A stretch of DNA of 64,000 bases from Girardinichthys multiradiatus (lineage: Eukaryota; Chordata; Actinopteri; Cyprinodontiformes; Goodeidae): positions 7,785,327 to 7,849,326 of the forward strand of contig NC_061817.1 in the NCBI RefSeq assembly GCF_021462225.1, in the 5' to 3' direction. The translations under genes were made by a program, and so were the position numbers. Positions 23,104 through 33,781 of the stretch are shown here, piece by piece. The notes under the pieces were generated by a model that did not search any database, had not been told where the DNA came from, and worked only from the letters and a program-made list of their open reading frames with translations. The first letter of the stretch is position 1, and each line of letters begins with the position of its first letter.

Positions 23104-24704
23104 ACTTGAACTGGTCAACTTCTTGTCACATTTCAGGCTTCAAACATAAAGATATTAAATTCTAATTTTTTGTGAAGAATCAACAACAAATGGGACACAA
23201 TCGTGAAGTGGAATGAAATTTATTGGATGTGTAAAACGTTTTTAACAAATAAAAAACTGAAAAGTGGGGCGTGCAATATTATTCGGCTCCTTTACTTTCA
23301 GTGCAGAAAACTCACTCCAGAAGTTCAGTGAGGATCTCTGAATGATCCAATGTTGTCCCAAATGACTGATGATGATAAATAGAATCCACCTGTGTGTAAT
23401 CAAGTCTCCGTATAAATGCACCTGCTCTGTGATAGTCTCAGGGTTCTGTTCAAAGTGCAGAGAGCATCATGAAGACCAAGGAACACACCAGGCAGGTCCG
23501 AGATACTGTTGTGGAGAAGTTTAAACCCGGATTTGGATGCAAAAAGATTTCCCAAGATTTAAACATCCCAAGGAGCACTGTGCAAGCAATCATATTGACA
23601 TGGAAGGAGTATCAGACCACTGCAAATCTACCAAGACCCGACCGTCCCTCTAAACTTTCATCTGGAACAAGGAGAAGACTGATCAGAGATGCAGCCAAGA
23701 GGCCCATGATCACTCTGGATGAACTGCAGAGATCTACAGCTGAGGTGGGAGAGTCTGTCCATAGGACAACAATCAGTTGTACACTGCACAAATCTGGCCT
23801 TTATGGAAGACTGGCAAGAAGAAAGCCATTTCGCAAAGATTTCCATAAAAAGTCTTGTTTAAAGTTTGCCACAAGCCACCTGGGAGACACACCGAACATG
23901 TGGAAGAATTTGCTCTGGTCAGATGAAACCAAAATCGAACTGTTTGGCCACAATGCAAAACGATGTTTGGCGTAAAAGCAACACAGCTCATCCCCTGAAC
24001 ACATCATCCCCACTGTCAAACATGGTGGTGGCAGCATCATGGTTTGGGCCTGCTTTTCATCAGCAGGGACAGGGAATATGGTCAAAATTGATGGGAAGAT
24101 GGATGGGGCCAAATACAGGACCATTCTGGAAGAAAACCTGTTGGAGTCTGCAACAGACCAGAGACTGGGACGGAGATTTATCTTCCAACAAGACAATGAT
24201 CCAAAACATAAAGCCAAATCTACAATGGAATGGTTCACAAATAAACGTTTCCAGGTGTTGGAATGGCCAAGTCAAAGTCCAGACCTGAATCCAATCGAGA
24301 ATCTGTGGAAAGAGCTGAAGACTACCGTTCACAAACGCTCTCCATCCAACCTCACTGAGCTCGAGCTGTTTTGCAAGGAAGAATGGGAAAGAATTTCAGT
24401 CTCTCATTGTGCAAAATTGATAGAGACATACCCCAAGCGACGTGCAGCTGTAATTGCAGCAAAGGGTGGCGCTACAAAGTATTAACGCAAGGGGGCCGAA
24501 TAATATTGCACTCCCCACTTTTCAGTCTTTTATTTGTTAAAAAAGTTTGACACATCCAATAAATTTCATTCCACTTCATGATTGTGTCCCACTTGTTGTT
24601 GATTCTTCACAAAAAAATCTAATTTTATATCTTTATGTTTGAAGCCTGAAATGTGGCAAGAGGTTGACCTGTTCAACGGGGCCGAGTACTTTCGCAAGGC
24701 ACTG
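23104..24704 (+). mobile_element. Tc1-like transposon (family A, copy 2), left tip lost
   Basis: Same family as 266-1870, in opposite orientation. The right end is complete (TTTCGCAAGGCACTG, then TA at 24705-24706). The left terminal repeat begins only at CTTGAACTGGTCAACT; the outermost ~28 bases, including the CAGTGCCTTG tip bound during transposition, are replaced by an A-rich run. The element could therefore no longer be cut out even with transposase supplied. Confidence 0.92.
23469..24485 (+). pseudogene. Tc1-type DDE transposase, double frameshift
   Basis: Begins at the ATG at 23469 (MKTKEHTRQV) and ends at the TAA at 24483. The N-terminal DNA-binding region and WSDET are intact to about 23960. 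Comparison with copy 1 shows a 2-base deletion near 23964 and a 1-base deletion near 23992. Between them the frame is wrong and meets a TAA, after which the original frame returns and runs to the end through the FQQDND and PIENLW motifs. The catalytic D, D and E are all present. Total length equals that of copy 1. The two copies carry different lesions, so each decayed after its own insertion. Confidence 0.92.
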
Positions 24705-24706
24705 TA

Positions 24707-26259
24707 CAACTGTCACATCTAGAGACCACCACACAATTTTTCTGGGAAAAACGAAAACAAAATTTATAAGTAACACATGTTTAATTGTTTTCACGTTATT
24801 TGCTTATAGAGATCCTTACCTAAAGTTTGATGAATTTGCCCAAATGGACCTCCCACTCCTCAGACATACTCTTAAAATAAGACAGATAGGTGTTGTATTT
24901 TCTGCAAAAACATAACCGATAAGACATCATGCACTGAGATAAAACTACTTTGAAATGAATCAGGCTATTGCAGTGTAGCCATAAAACAAAAGGAATCATG
25001 CAAACTACAGTTATTGAGAATGTTTAGAGTTTATTCTTGCAAAATAGGTCTTCCTGCACCCTTTCTCTATCCCCAGTTCTTCCTCTCATCTGCATCTAAT
25101 CTTGAAATCTTTCTTTTCTCAGCTCTCTCCTTCACTTTTCATCGCTTCTGCTAAGCGGTTGAAGATCGTAGCGAGAGATTTCTGTCCTTATCGAAGCTGT
25201 GTCGAAAGGGGTTGGCAACAACTGCACCTGGCACGGCACTCATTTTTCAACTGTCTGCACACTTTTGCACATGCACACACATTTATCGCAACCTCTACAC
25301 AGCCACGGGTGTGTTGGTGTTTGATCCAGCCGTACCTTCCTGTAAGCCTCTGTATCCTCCCCCTCTTCTGCTTCATGTACTTCTGACTTAGTACAGACAT
25401 ACACAGACTTACACACTCAAAATATTTTTACTTTTAATGCAAGTCACAGGCATGCAGAAATGCACTGTTCATCTGCAGTTTCTGCATTAAGCAATCATGT
25501 TAGATCAAGGCTGGCTTGGTTCTCTTTTATGCTCACGGCATTCTGTGTACAGTACAGTAGAGCTTCTCCACCGCAGCAACACTATTCCATTAAAACGGAC
25601 TGGTCTCCCCCTTTAGTTTTCAAACAGTCAGTCTTAGCGGGCACTGCACCATGTTTGGGGCAGTGAGCTGTGCTAAAAGACAGGGAACGTAGAGATGCAG
25701 GCAGTAAGAGTGACATGAATTAAATATCCCTTCGATGAGCCTCACTCTTGTTCCACTCGCCTCTCCATTAGGATGGAAAGCCCTGTGGAGCATGAAGTCA
25801 ACCTTAATTGTTTCGAAGCAGCGGTCTCAACGGGCAGGAGCACGGATGGATAGATGAATGGATGGGTAGAAAAAAAATCGCACAACAAGTGCAGAGAAGA
25901 AGCTGCAAGCACCATGGGGGGAGGGGTGTTCTGTGGGAAAATGGCATTATTCATGTTTTATTGGCACTCATAGTTTATTCGTCCCTCTTTGACCCCAGTC
26001 TGCAAAATGTACCTCTAGCACTTTGCTCTTAAAACTTTCCCTCTGAAGAAAAAAGGAAGGAGCATTGTGTCCATTAACATGAAAGACAACACAAGAGGTC
26101 TTGTCAAGCCTGAAAAGAAACAGAAGTGTCTTTTTTACAATATGGCAGGCTTTCAACCCCTTGGAAGTAAATGTTATGGAGTATTCATGCTCTCTCAGCC
26201 TGTTTTAACACCACTTCTGTTATGCAAATTTACAGTGGCATTTTATCTACTGAGATATA
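24707..26259. other. No gene recognised
   Basis: Moderately AT-rich DNA with short motif-free frames. No exon, RNA gene or transposon end recognised up to the next Tc1 element. Confidence 0.55.
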
Positions 26260-26261
26260 TA

Positions 26262-27871
26262 CAGGTCCTTCTCAAAATATTAGCATATTGTGATAAAGTT
26301 AATTATTTTCCATAATGTCATGATAAAAATTTAACATTCATATATTTTAGATTCATTGCACACTAACTGAAATATTTCAGGTCTTTTATTGTCTTAATAT
26401 GGATGATTTTGGCATACAGCTCATGAAAACCCAAAATTCCTATCTCACAAAATTAGCATATTTCGTCTGACCAATAAAAGAAAAGTGTTTTTAATACAAA
26501 AAACGTCAACCTTCAAATAATCATATACAGTTATGCACTCAATACTTGGTCGGGAATCCTTTTGCAGAAATGACTGATTCAATGCGGCGTGGCATGGAGG
26601 CAATCAGCCTGTGGCACTGCTGAGGTCTTATGGAGGCCCAGGATGCTTCGATAGCGGCCTTTAGCTCATCCAGAGTGTTGGGTCTTGAGTCTCTCAACGT
26701 TCTCTTCACAATATCCCACAGATTCTCTATGGGGTTCAGGTCAGGAGAGTTGGCAGGCCAATTGAGCACAGTGATACCATGGTCAGTAAACCATTTACCA
26801 GTGGTTTTGGCACTGTGAGCAGGTGCCAGGTCGTGCTGAAAAATGAAATCTTCATCTCCATAAAGCTTTTCAGCAGATGGAAGCATGAAGTGCTCCAAAA
26901 TCTCCTGATAGCTAGCTGCATTGACCCTGCCCTTGATAAAACACAGTGGACTAACACCAGCAGCTGACACGGCACCCCAGACCATCACTGACTGTGGGTA
27001 CTTGACACTGGACTTCTGGCATTTTGGCATTTCCTTCTCCCCAGTCTTCCTCCAGACTCTGGCACCTTGATTTCCGAATGACATGCAGAATTTGCTTTCA
27101 CCCAAAAAAAGTACTTTGGACCACTGAGCAACAGTCCAGTGCTGCTTCTCTGTAGCCCAGGTCAGGCGCTTCTTCCGCTGTTTCTGGTTCAAAAGTGGCT
27201 TGACCTGAGGAATGCGGCACCTGTAGCCCATTTCCTGCACACGCCTGTGCACGGTGGCTCTGGATGTTTCTACTCCAGACTCAGTCCACTGCTTCCGCAG
27301 GTCCCCCAAGGTCTGGAATCGGCCCTTCTCCACAATCTTCCTCAGGGTCCAGTCACCTCTTCTCGTTGTTCAGCGTTTTCTGCCACACTTTTTCCTTCCC
27401 GCAGACTTCCCACTGAGGGGCCTTGATACAGCACTCTGGGAACAGCCTATTCGTTCAGAAATTTCTTTCTGTGTCTTACCCTCTTGCTTGAGGGTGTCAA
27501 TAGTGGCCTTCTGGACAGCAGTCAGGTCGGCAGTCTTACCCATGATTGGGGTTTTGAGTGATGAACCAGGCTGGGAGTTTTAAAGGCCTCAGGAATCTTT
27601 TGCAGGTGTTTAGAGTTAACTCGTTGATTCAGATGATTAGGTTCATAGCTCGTTTAGAGACCCTTTTAATGATATGCTAATTTTGTGAGATAGGAATTTT
27701 GGGTTTTCATGAGCTGTATGCCAAAATCATCCGTATTAAGACAATAAAAGACCTGAAATATTTCAGTTAGTGTGCAATGAATCTAAAATATATGAATGTT
27801 AAATTTTCATCATGACATTATGGAAAATAATGAACTTTATCACAATATGCTAATATTTTGAGAAGGACCTG
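26262..27871 (-). mobile_element. Full-length Tc1-like transposon (family C, copy 1)
   Basis: A 1,610-bp element with about 200-bp inverted terminal repeats beginning CAGGTCCTTCTCAAAATATT, flanked by TA at 26260-26261 and 27872-27873. It encodes one transposase on the minus strand. The copy at 45582-47191 has exactly the same length and both terminal repeats intact, so the two are recent by the standards of this window. Confidence 0.95.
26539..27543 (-). pseudogene. Tc1-type transposase, one stop and a lost catalytic Asp
   Basis: Encodes 334 codons from the ATG at 27541-27543 (MGKTADLTAV) to the stop at 26539. An N-terminal helix-turn-helix (ISERIGCSQSAVS) is followed by the DDE domain. There is only one nonsense codon, TGA at 27370-27372 (codon 58); no indels break the frame. 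The first catalytic motif reads VLFLGESKF where copy 2 and most Tc1 proteins have VLFSDESKF, so the first catalytic aspartate (about residue 148) has become glycine. The second D (FQHDLAP) and the E (NPIENLW) are present. The protein would be inactive for two separate reasons. Confidence 0.93.
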
Positions 27872-27873
27872 TA

Positions 27874-28894
27874 CATCCTATCTTTGGTACAGCATGATGT
27901 AAGTCAAAGTGACAGCGACATGATTCACAAAAGGTTTAATGACACTGAGTTTCAGTGGCAGAAAACACATCCTTCCTTATTGTTTTCTTTCCTGAAATGC
28001 TGCTGCATATGACAACTTTCTTAGGCTGAACTATTTTTGGTTTTCAGGTCACTTTGCAATTTGTCTTAGCAATTGCGATTCTTTTTAACTGCGGAGTCCC
28101 TAATATGGAGTCCTTAAAGCGTCATGTCTCATCATGTAACTGACATAGTGCGGCGAGGTCTTTGCTCTCTGCATTGTACTGTTGTTGGATTAAGCTGACT
28201 GCGACGATAGTGGGAAGAGAAAGGGGACAACGAAGAAGTGACTCAACAGCTATCTCCTTCAGCCAAGGAGGGATGAAAGTAGCACACATGAGAGTGAGAA
28301 TAAAAGAGCATGGTGGAAAAACCTTAGCCTGGCTTCTGGGCTTTTTAAAAAAAAAACAAAAAACACTCTTTAATTAAGTTGATAGTATGGCTATTAGCGA
28401 TAGGGATTTTGCTGTAAAAAGCCAGTTTGCCCCTAATAAGTCCCTCAGTTGCATGCTGTTATTACTCTATGTAAAGCTGGTAAAAACAGAACTTTGTGAA
28501 CCTTAATCAATTTGTTGACCACCATTCACACCGGATTAGATTGGCCCTATGGTGTCCATAGTCTCCCAGAACAATTGACCATTGCTGGATTGCAGCACAT
28601 TCTCATCTTATTTTAATGTGAAGAAAAGAACGACCCTACTGCACTTTTAGAACTCAGCATACAGGTTTTTCTCTTCTGCTTTCTCAAGCGTCCTAACACA
28701 ATGCTACTTCCATGGGTATCACATCTGCATAGGATGTAAAATTTCCCTGTGTATAGAGATTAGGTTTTAGTCCCTCTACTATCAATTTTAGCCTTACGGG
28801 GAAGGATGAAACATCAGCAGCACGAGAGGATACAGGCGCTTTCAACACAGAGCACAGCACGCCACCAAGAGCTAATAAATGTGCCCTGTGTTTA
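27874..28894. other. No gene recognised
   Basis: AT-rich sequence between two Tc1 elements with no coding motif. A short poly-A run lies near 28347-28355. Confidence 0.55.
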
Positions 28895-28896
28895 TA

Positions 28897-29423
28897 CAGG
28901 TGTTGGACAATGAAACTGAAACACCTGGTTTTAGACCACAATAAATTATTAGTATGGTGTAGGGCCTCCTTAATTCTGCCAAGATTTGGGTAGCTGTGGT
29001 TTTATGTTTTTTGGATACAATCCGGGTTAGCACCTGAACATCCCTTTCAGACAGCTTCCTCTTGCGTCCACAGTTAATCCTGTTGAATGTGGTTCGTCCT
29101 TCTTGGTGGTATGCTGACATTACCCTGGATACTGTGGCTCTTGATACATCACCAAGACTTGCTGTCTTGGTCACAGATGCGCCAGCAAGACGTGCACCAA
29201 CAATTTGTCCTCTTTTGAACTCTGGTATGCCACCCATAATGTTGTGTGCATTTCAATATTTTGAGCAAAACTGTGCTCTTAACCTGCTAATTGAACCTTC
29301 ACACTCTGCTCTTACTGGTGCAATGTGCAATCAATGAAGACTGGCTACCAGGCTGGTCCAATTTAGCCATGAAACCTCCCACACTAAAATGACAGATGTT
29401 TCAGCTTCATTGTCCAACCCCTG
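28897..29423 (-). mobile_element. Internally deleted Tc1-like element (family D, copy 1)
   Basis: A 527-bp derivative with ends CAGGTGTTGGACAATGAA and its near complement, flanked by TA at 28895-28896 and 29424-29425. The middle of the transposase gene has been removed, leaving the start and the very end joined. The longer relative at 43015-44091 has lost the opposite part. Confidence 0.9.
28949..29237 (-). pseudogene. Tc1 transposase N-terminus joined to its last codons
   Basis: Starts at the ATG at 29235-29237 (MGGIPEFKRG). About 88 residues of helix-turn-helix DNA-binding region follow (VSRATVSRVMSAY, CGRKRKLSERD), with no stop. At about 28970 the sequence jumps from the AQI-AEL region straight to the GGPTPY end of the protein, out of frame. 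The whole catalytic domain is deleted. A product of this type would keep the DNA-binding part only, so repression of the family is conceivable but there is no evidence for it. Confidence 0.85.
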
Positions 29424-29425
29424 TA

Positions 29426-32028
29426 TATCAGTAGGTGCAGTCTGAAGGAATCATGCACCAAAAATACACAATTTGTGTGTTCTATACTGATCACTCTTTG
29501 CTGATCAAATCAAGGCTCTGCAGATAACGTTTTGTTTTTTAATCATGCTATTATAAATGTGAAATTGTATTATGAACCCTTCGAGTGACTACCATGCTAT
29601 TTTCTGCTACTTCATCGACCTTTGTTGTTGCTAAATGTGGTGCTTCTCCTTAGATTTTAGATTTGAACCACAATGTTAATAAACTCACAACTTCCCCTAG
29701 TCTCCCAATATCAAACCTATATGTGCAATTTGGAGGTGGATGCGGACAGGAGGACCCCTACAATAGAGAGTGCAGCACATGCCTTCCTGTATGTTCAAGG
29801 AGCAGGAATATGGCAGGCCTTTTTTCCTTTTGTCATGGAAAGAGGTTTTTTTTTTTTGTTTCTCGGAGACATGGCAACTGCAGTGTCAACAATGTTAAAA
29901 TCAATTACATACATTGCTGCCATCACCATTGGGTGAGGTTAGGTTGGCATGTGACAAGTATGGCTAGTCCTCAGAAAACACAGATTAATGTGGACCGTAT
30001 GTCATTAAGAAGTCACCATGTCCTGTACCAGGCTCCTCCAGGTAGCATCTAGGACCTTGGTATGTTGAGACCATGATAGTGAACTACCGTGATCTCAACA
30101 CAAAACTTTAGGTACAGAAAATTGATAGATTGTTGCCTCCCATTTCCTTTTTAGTTTTTTTCTGGTTAGATTGTGGTCTTTACAGTCATTATTGACCAAC
30201 ACTGACAGCTTATTTCATTAAAGTTTTGGAATTTTTTTTTTCTTCATTTCATAAACTTCTCCTTAGATTTTCATAATCGCACAATAAATCCATAAACCAG
30301 CAGTTTGGTCCTGGCCAAACACTCTACAGTGGGTTTAAATATTTTTAGTTGAGTACATCTGGCAGCTGCAGCTGGAAATTAGGTTTGTGAGAGTTAAGAC
30401 TAAACTGACGCAATGATAATTTGGCCTGTGATTCTGAAAGAAAAAAAGCTGCTGAGGGATGCTAAAATGCTCCTTGAGCTGAAAGGAACTGCAGAGTCAG
30501 GAGATAATCTGCCTTAGGTTCATTGTTGTGAATGACATCTTTAACATTATACGGTGAGTCAAAGTTAAATGAAAATGTTGATGATTATAGCAAGAAGTTC
30601 CTATTTTAGAATGTAATTTATTTTGGTTTATGACAATATGTTTAAGGAGGTTACCCTTCTTTCTGTCCCTCTCTTTATAATTCTGTCCTGTCATTTTCCT
30701 TTCATCCTGTCTTTTTAACTCTTTGGTGCTTTCTAATTTTTACAAGAAAAGGCATACAGCAAGACCTGTGGGAAGGTTTTAAAAATAACTAGAAGAAGAG
30801 GAAAAAAATAGGTAGGGCTGGAATATGAATGGTAACGGATGGGAAGAGGGACGATTTCAGGGTCAACCTTGACAAATGGGTCTGCCGAGTTAGCTGGAGC
30901 TCCGGGGAGCCCCAACAGTTAGGTCAGTGTTCCCTTAGGGGAGCAGAGAAACAGGCTTTTTACCTGCTGAAACACCAGAGAGAGAGAAAATGCAAGAGGA
31001 TGGAACAAAAAGAGAGACAAGGGAGGAAGTGAGTCCAAAGTATTTTTGGCGAGTATGGGGTATTAGCCTGTTATTTGTAGATAGAAGGGGTCACATTCAT
31101 GTTTTGAAAAGAGGCTGCAGTTAGTCGCAGTAAACTGTCACACCAGGAATTGTGGTGTGATTTATTAGACCACCCCATAAGCATCTGTTTTATTTGAAAG
31201 AGTTCCATGTGTTCACAATGTAGTAATACACCACTTAGTTCAGTTACAATGTTAGCAATCACGCAAGAAGTGGAGTGATGTATATTTTGCAAAGCTCAAC
31301 AAATTTAGTTTTTTTTTATTAGTGCAGAAATTTGTTTGGAGTGGGAAGGGGGACAATGTTGGTGCTGCAGCCCCCACCTCTCGGTGGTTTATGGATAAAG
31401 CCTCTCCAAACCAAGTCCAAATCAATTTTATGTATAAACACATAAAAACAAAAAACAATAACTTTAACCATAGTGCTGTACAGTACTTAAGCAGATGAAA
31501 CCAAGACACAAAAAATAATATTAATAAAAACCTTAACTGAATTACACACTTGCAGCAGTAAAGAACACTATTTTCAATGAAAATCATTAAGCAGAGATGC
31601 TTAATGATTAATAGCATTAAATATTTAGACACATAATCTACTCTATCCATCTTAATTTCACGACTTATTGCATAATATACAGATTGATTATGAGCATAAG
31701 GTCTCAGACTCCGAGTCTAAGTCAAGTCTAGAATTTTTGTAATGTAGGTGCAAGTCAACTATGACGTCTTTGTTTTTGTGACTTAAGGACAACTGAAGTC
31801 TAAGTTGTAAACTAAAGTTTCCAGTTCTGTATATAACAGTGTTACATTTAGAAAAAAGACAACTGCATTATTGTCCAAAGCCAGTCAGATTTGCCTTTGT
31901 TTAAGCCATTATTTCACCTAGAAAAAAAAAAAAAACTATAAAGTCAGTTAACTTTTTACCACTGTTCTGATATATTCTTAATCTAGTATTCTTAAAAAAA
32001 AAAAAAAAGATTTTCTAAAAGAGAATCT
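29426..32028. other. No gene recognised; one weak repeat trace
   Basis: Mostly AT-rich and motif-free. At about 31695-31830, phrases such as CTCAGACTCCGAGTCTAAGTC and CAAGTCAACT resemble a worn AAGTC/GACTC-rich fish repeat; I would not classify it. Homopolymers lie near 29846-29859 and 31922-31935. Confidence 0.5.
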
Positions 32029-32320
32029 GGACTGCACGGTGGTGCAGTTGGTAGCACTGTTGCCTTGCAGCAAGAAGGTTTTGGGTTCAACTCCCAGCTG
32101 AGGGTCTTTCTTCCTCCCACAGTCCAAAGACATGCCTGTTAGGTTAATTGGTCACTCTAAATTGCCCTTAGGTGTGTGTGTGAGTGGTTTTTTGTGTGTT
32201 GCCCTGCAATGGACTGGCAACCTGTCTAGGGTGTACCCTGCCTCTCGCCCATAGACTGCTGGAGATAGGCACCAGCTTCCCCATGACCCACTATGGAAGA
32301 AGCGGTATAGAAAATGACTG
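32029..32320 (+). mobile_element. V-SINE with internal deletion
   Basis: The tRNA-like head (A box TGGTGCAGTTGG, B box GGTTCAACTCC) starts after an A-rich stretch. Most of the V domain is deleted, so the head runs almost directly into CTTCCTCCCACAGTCC. The rest of the body and tail (ACTATGGAAGAAGCGG) is intact. Confidence 0.85.
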
Positions 32321-33540
32321 ATTTTCCAAAAGACATTTATTTTGCATCTCATCCCCCGTAACAGCTTTTCTAATTATGATGAAGTGTCTGGATTTTAAAT
32401 CAGATGCTAACTATCTTTGGAACAAGGTTGCTAAAAAAAAATTAAAAGCAGTTTTTATAAAAGAAAGAAATATAAAATGATTAAAGTTTAGGAGATTAAA
32501 CTTTTTCTAGATTTTACACTGATGCCATTTCACTGAATTTGAATATAAAGCTTTTAGGAATTAAAACATATTGGTTATTTTTTCTTAGTTAGTTTTTTCC
32601 TGTTCTCTTTTACATAAATTTTAGCTTTAAACAAAATAGAAAGGTCAAAATAGTTGGAAAGCAAGCCCTTTTCTCACATCTGAATGTGGGTATTTTCTTG
32701 CAGTACTGCAATGTATTCCTCTTTCCTTTATTTAACATCAACTTCTTTTGCAAAAAATCATTTGTAAGGGCTCAAACTTTTTGTCCTCAGAGTGAACCTC
32801 CTACCATCCAGGTAAGGCAGCACTTCGTGATAGTTCAGGTAAGCAGTCCTTGAAAGAAATGATCCTTTAGTCCGTTCTGCGCAATAAACCCACACTCTGC
32901 CTGTCATTCTAGGCCTGAATGCCAAAGCTCATGTAAGAACAGAAAGAGACCGTGGCTTGTTATTAAATGGTTTGAATAAATCGAAATCACTGACTTTTCA
33001 ATGGCTCCATTCAGTGGTTTGATGAGGAGTCATGAAGAGGTGAGTTTCCTCGTGCTTGCCTGCATAGTTTTTGTGGATTGGCTCAAGTGTGTGGGTGTAA
33101 CTGGATAAAGCATTTTTTTATAAGTATAACACTTCATTTTCTGAGTGTTTGATATGTTAGTTTTGTTCAACCTTGACAAGATAGAAAGGTCCCTGATGGT
33201 GCGCACCCACAGACAAATATACCTTGATAAAAAGAAAGAGATGTACAGTCGCAACCGGCAGATATTGGAAACTATTTCACAGAATACTCAATGCCTCTTT
33301 GCACACAAAAACACAAACACAATGAGAGAACACATGTTTTGAAATATCTGGTGAAAAGTGATGAGAAAAATACTCTCTTTTAAGTAAGGCTCTATGTACC
33401 AAGATAGCTTTCTGGTTTATATCAAGTACTAAAATCTGGTCAGAAGAACACCATTGTAACATATTACATTATGTTGCTATTTATGTTACATACCAACCCA
33501 CAACATTGAAGCAATTTGGTAAAATAGTAGATGGATTTAC
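32321..33540. other. No gene recognised
   Basis: AT-rich sequence without coding motifs or transposon ends. Confidence 0.55.
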
Positions 33541-33548
33541 TTGTAGAA

Positions 33549-33773
33549 CAGGGTGCCAAAATCCAGTCCTGAGGAACTACTATCCTGCAACTTTTAGATG
33601 GATCTTCGCCTCAACAAACATGAATCAAATGGCTAAATTCCCTCATCAGCATGTCATTCAGCTGTTCGGGGGCATAATAACAAACCATTCATTTGATTCA
33701 GGTATTTAGGAGAAGGGTTGTGTCTAAATGTTGCAGGACAGTAGAGCTCAATGACTGGAGTAGAGGACCCCTG
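33549..33773. mobile_element. hAT-type foldback MITE
   Basis: A 225-bp palindrome-like element. Its ends CAGGGTGCC and GGACCCCTG open imperfect inverted repeats of about 50 bp that share CCTGCAACTTTTAGATG with its counterpart CATCTAAA/TGTTGCAGG-type arm. It is flanked by TTGTAGAA (33541-33548) and TTGTAGAC (33774-33781), an 8-bp duplication with one mismatch, the hAT signature. It has no coding capacity. Confidence 0.8.
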
Positions 33774-33781
33774 TTGTAGAC

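Noticed and set aside
32031..32100. tRNA gene
   Set aside because: A and B boxes are present but this is the tRNA-like head of a SINE; there is no full cloverleaf and the V-SINE body follows. The same holds for the other SINE heads.
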